Positions 15,101 to 16,474 of a stretch of 16,474 nucleotides of DNA are shown in pieces. The number at the start of each line of letters is the position of its first letter. The stretch's first letter is position 1. The translations under genes were made by a program, and so were the position numbers. Location: contig JANXSV010000025.1 of NCBI GenBank assembly GCA_025356505.1, forward strand, positions 1-16,474, given 5' to 3'. Origin of the DNA: Methylovirgula sp. Its GTDB lineage: Bacteria > Pseudomonadota > Alphaproteobacteria > Rhizobiales > Beijerinckiaceae. Below the pieces are notes generated by a model that did not search any database, was not told the origin of the DNA, and saw only the letters and a program-made list of their open reading frames with translations.

Positions 15101-16417
15101 ATGAGTTCTTTGTTTGCCGCTGCCAATATGTCCGATGCGGCACCTCGCCCTTTGGCGGACAGGATCCGTCCTAAAGCGCTCGCCGAGGTTGCGGGTCAGG
15201 AGCACCTTTTAGGGGAAGGCGGAGCGCTGGCGCGCCTGCTCAACACGCGTTCGCTTGGGAGCTTGATTTTCTGGGGGCCGCCCGGCACAGGCAAAACCAC
15301 GGTCGGGCGTCTGCTGGTTCATGAAACAAACCTGACGTTTGTGCAGATATCCGCGATATTTTCGGGCGTTGCTGATCTCAAGAAGGTGTTCGAAGAGGCG
15401 CGCGCGCGGCGTGAGGCCGGGCAGGGCACATTGCTGTTCGTCGATGAAATTCACCGCTTCAACCGTGCGCAACAGGACAGTTTTTTGCCTGTTATGGAGG
15501 ATGGCACCATCACGCTGATTGGGGCGACGACGGAAAATCCGTCGTTTGAACTCAACGCGGCTTTGCTGTCACGCGCCAGAGTTATGACCTTTCAAGCATT
15601 AAGCGCGCAGGCTATTGAGCAGATGCTGGCCCGCGCGGAGGGGCTCGAGGCGCGACTGCTGCCCTTGGACGAGGCGGCGCGCGCAGCGTTGATCCGTATG
15701 GCTGACGGTGACGGCCGCGCCGCGCTGACGCTTGCCGAAGAGGTGTGGCGCGCCGCAAAGCCCGGCGAAGTGTTCGATACTGCGGGTCTGGCACTGGTCG
15801 TGCAGCGCCGCGCTCCTATCTATGATAAGGCGCAAGAGGGCCATTATAATCTCATATCGGCGCTACATAAGTCGGTTCGTGGTTCAGACCCGGATGCAGC
15901 GCTGTATTATCTTGCCAGGATGCTGGTTGCCGGAGAAGACCCGTTGTTTATTGCGCGGCGTGTAACCCGCATGGCTTCTGAAGATATCGGGATGGCCGAT
16001 CCGCAAGCGCTGCAGGTGGCTTTGGCGGCGAAGGAGGCTTTTGATTTTCTTGGAAGTCCGGAAGGCGAGCTCGCGCTGGCACAGGCGGTGGTTTATGTCG
16101 CGACTGCGCCAAAGAGCAATGCCCTCTACCGCGCGTTTAAAAATGCCATGCAACTTGCCAAAGAGCATGGCTCTCTGATGCCGCCGAAGGTGATTTTGAA
16201 CGCACCGACCAAGTTGATGAAGGACGAGGGCTATGGCAACGGCTACAAATATGATCACGATGAGCCGGACGGATTTTCGGGGCAGGACTACTTTCCGGAG
16301 GCTCTAGGCCGGGTGGAACTCTATCGTCCGGTCGAGCGCGGATTTGAAAGAGACATCAAGAAGAGGCTCGATTATTGGGCTAAGTTGCGAAGCGAGCGGG
16401 GCGGCGGGCATGATTAA
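15101..16417 (+). CDS. rarA: Replication-associated recombination protein A (RarA/MgsA), AAA+ ATPase
   Basis: RarA is a clamp-loader-like ATPase of the MgsA/WRNIP1 family that acts at stalled replication forks and interacts with SSB. The 438-residue product has a family start (LADRIRPKALAEVAGQEHLLGEGG). It then shows Walker A GPPGTGKT at residues 59-66, Walker B LLFVDE at 111-116 followed by IHRFNRAQQDSFLP, sensor 1 GATTENPSFE at 141-150, and a candidate arginine finger in LLSRAR (155-160). The C-terminal tetramerisation part contains YNLISALHKSVRGSDPDAALYYLARML and the end motif PVERGFERDIKKRL. AGGG at 15090-15093 fixes the ATG at 15101. It lies 55 bases after the protease gene, probably co-transcribed. 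Confidence 0.96.
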   Translation: MSSLFAAANMSDAAPRPLADRIRPKALAEVAGQEHLLGEGGALARLLNTRSLGSLIFWGPPGTGKTTVGRLLVHETNLTFVQISAIFSGVADLKKVFEEARARREAGQGTLLFVDEIHRFNRAQQDSFLPVMEDGTITLIGATTENPSFELNAALLSRARVMTFQALSAQAIEQMLARAEGLEARLLPLDEAARAALIRMADGDGRAALTLAEEVWRAAKPGEVFDTAGLALVVQRRAPIYDKAQEGHYNLISALHKSVRGSDPDAALYYLARMLVAGEDPLFIARRVTRMASEDIGMADPQALQVALAAKEAFDFLGSPEGELALAQAVVYVATAPKSNALYRAFKNAMQLAKEHGSLMPPKVILNAPTKLMKDEGYGNGYKYDHDEPDGFSGQDYFPEALGRVELYRPVERGFERDIKKRLDYWAKLRSERGGGHD

Positions 16418-16474
16418 ACCAAAAAAAGCAGCCGGATTGCCGAGCCGCGAAGAGATTATAGCCTTTGTCGCACG
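16410..16474 (+). CDS. Start of a gene, possibly ribonuclease R (partial)
   Basis: An ATG inside the last codons of rarA (overlap ATGATTAA, eight bases) opens a frame that runs to the window edge. It gives 21 codons, MIKPKKAAGLPSREEIIAFV and one more. A short basic head followed by LPSREEIIAFV resembles the N terminus of alphaproteobacterial ribonuclease R, where a winged-helix RNA-binding domain begins this way. With so few residues the call is tentative. The upstream GCGGG is only a modest ribosome-binding site. In other alphaproteobacteria genes such as rluC or crcB are found near rarA, but the residues do not suggest them. Confidence 0.42.
   Translation, partial: MIKPKKAAGLPSREEIIAFVA

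Noticed and set aside
1..16474. CRISPR arrays, insertion sequences, integrases or attachment sites
   Set aside because: I saw no regularly spaced direct repeats, transposase motifs or duplicated ends. The whole window is core chromosomal sequence.

Overview
This window is the S10-spc-alpha ribosomal protein region of an alphaproteobacterium, most likely from the Hyphomicrobiales (Rhizobiales) or a close neighbour. The assignment rests on several points: gene order, the short 192-residue adenylate kinase between secY and rpsM, the 101-residue zinc-free form of uS14, an alpha operon without rpsD, and a rplQ - Do-type protease - rarA order, which I recall from this class. All 27 complete genes are on the + strand. 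The last codons of rplC precede them and the first codons of one more gene follow.

Region 1 (1-4205) is the distal part of the S10 operon: rplC (end), rplD, rplW, rplB, rpsS, rplV, rpsC, rplP, rpmC, rpsQ. Region 2 (4206-10864) is the spc operon: rplN, rplX, rplE, rpsN, rpsH, rplF, rplR, rpsE, rpmD, rplO, secY, adk. Region 3 (10865-13560) is the alpha operon: rpsM, rpsK, rpoA, rplQ. Region 4 (13561-16474) holds a periplasmic Do-type serine protease, the AAA+ ATPase rarA, and the start of a gene that may be ribonuclease R.

The genes encode proteins of both ribosomal subunits plus three partners of growth: the SecY translocon channel, adenylate kinase and the RNA polymerase alpha subunit. Junctions inside the operons are often stop/start overlaps (rplC/rplD, rplD/rplW, rplN/rplX, rplX/rplE, secY/adk), as expected for translational coupling.

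The proteins are ordinary core genes and I see no mobile element, CRISPR array, RNA gene or unknown protein system. What stands out is the spacers. Where genes are about 90 bases or more apart, the spacer holds strong perfect or near-perfect stem-loops, often in tandem. There are up to five between rplR and rpsE, three between rpoA and rplQ, and several between adk and rpsM, including two mutually exclusive hairpins. Three of these internal spacers (rplR-rpsE, adk-rpsM, rpsK-rpoA) carry terminator-like hairpins with T-tracts inside what is usually treated as one transcription unit. The other notable feature is an extra Lys/Ala-rich N-terminal segment of about 41 residues on ribosomal protein uL5. 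I could not find convincing promoters by eye.
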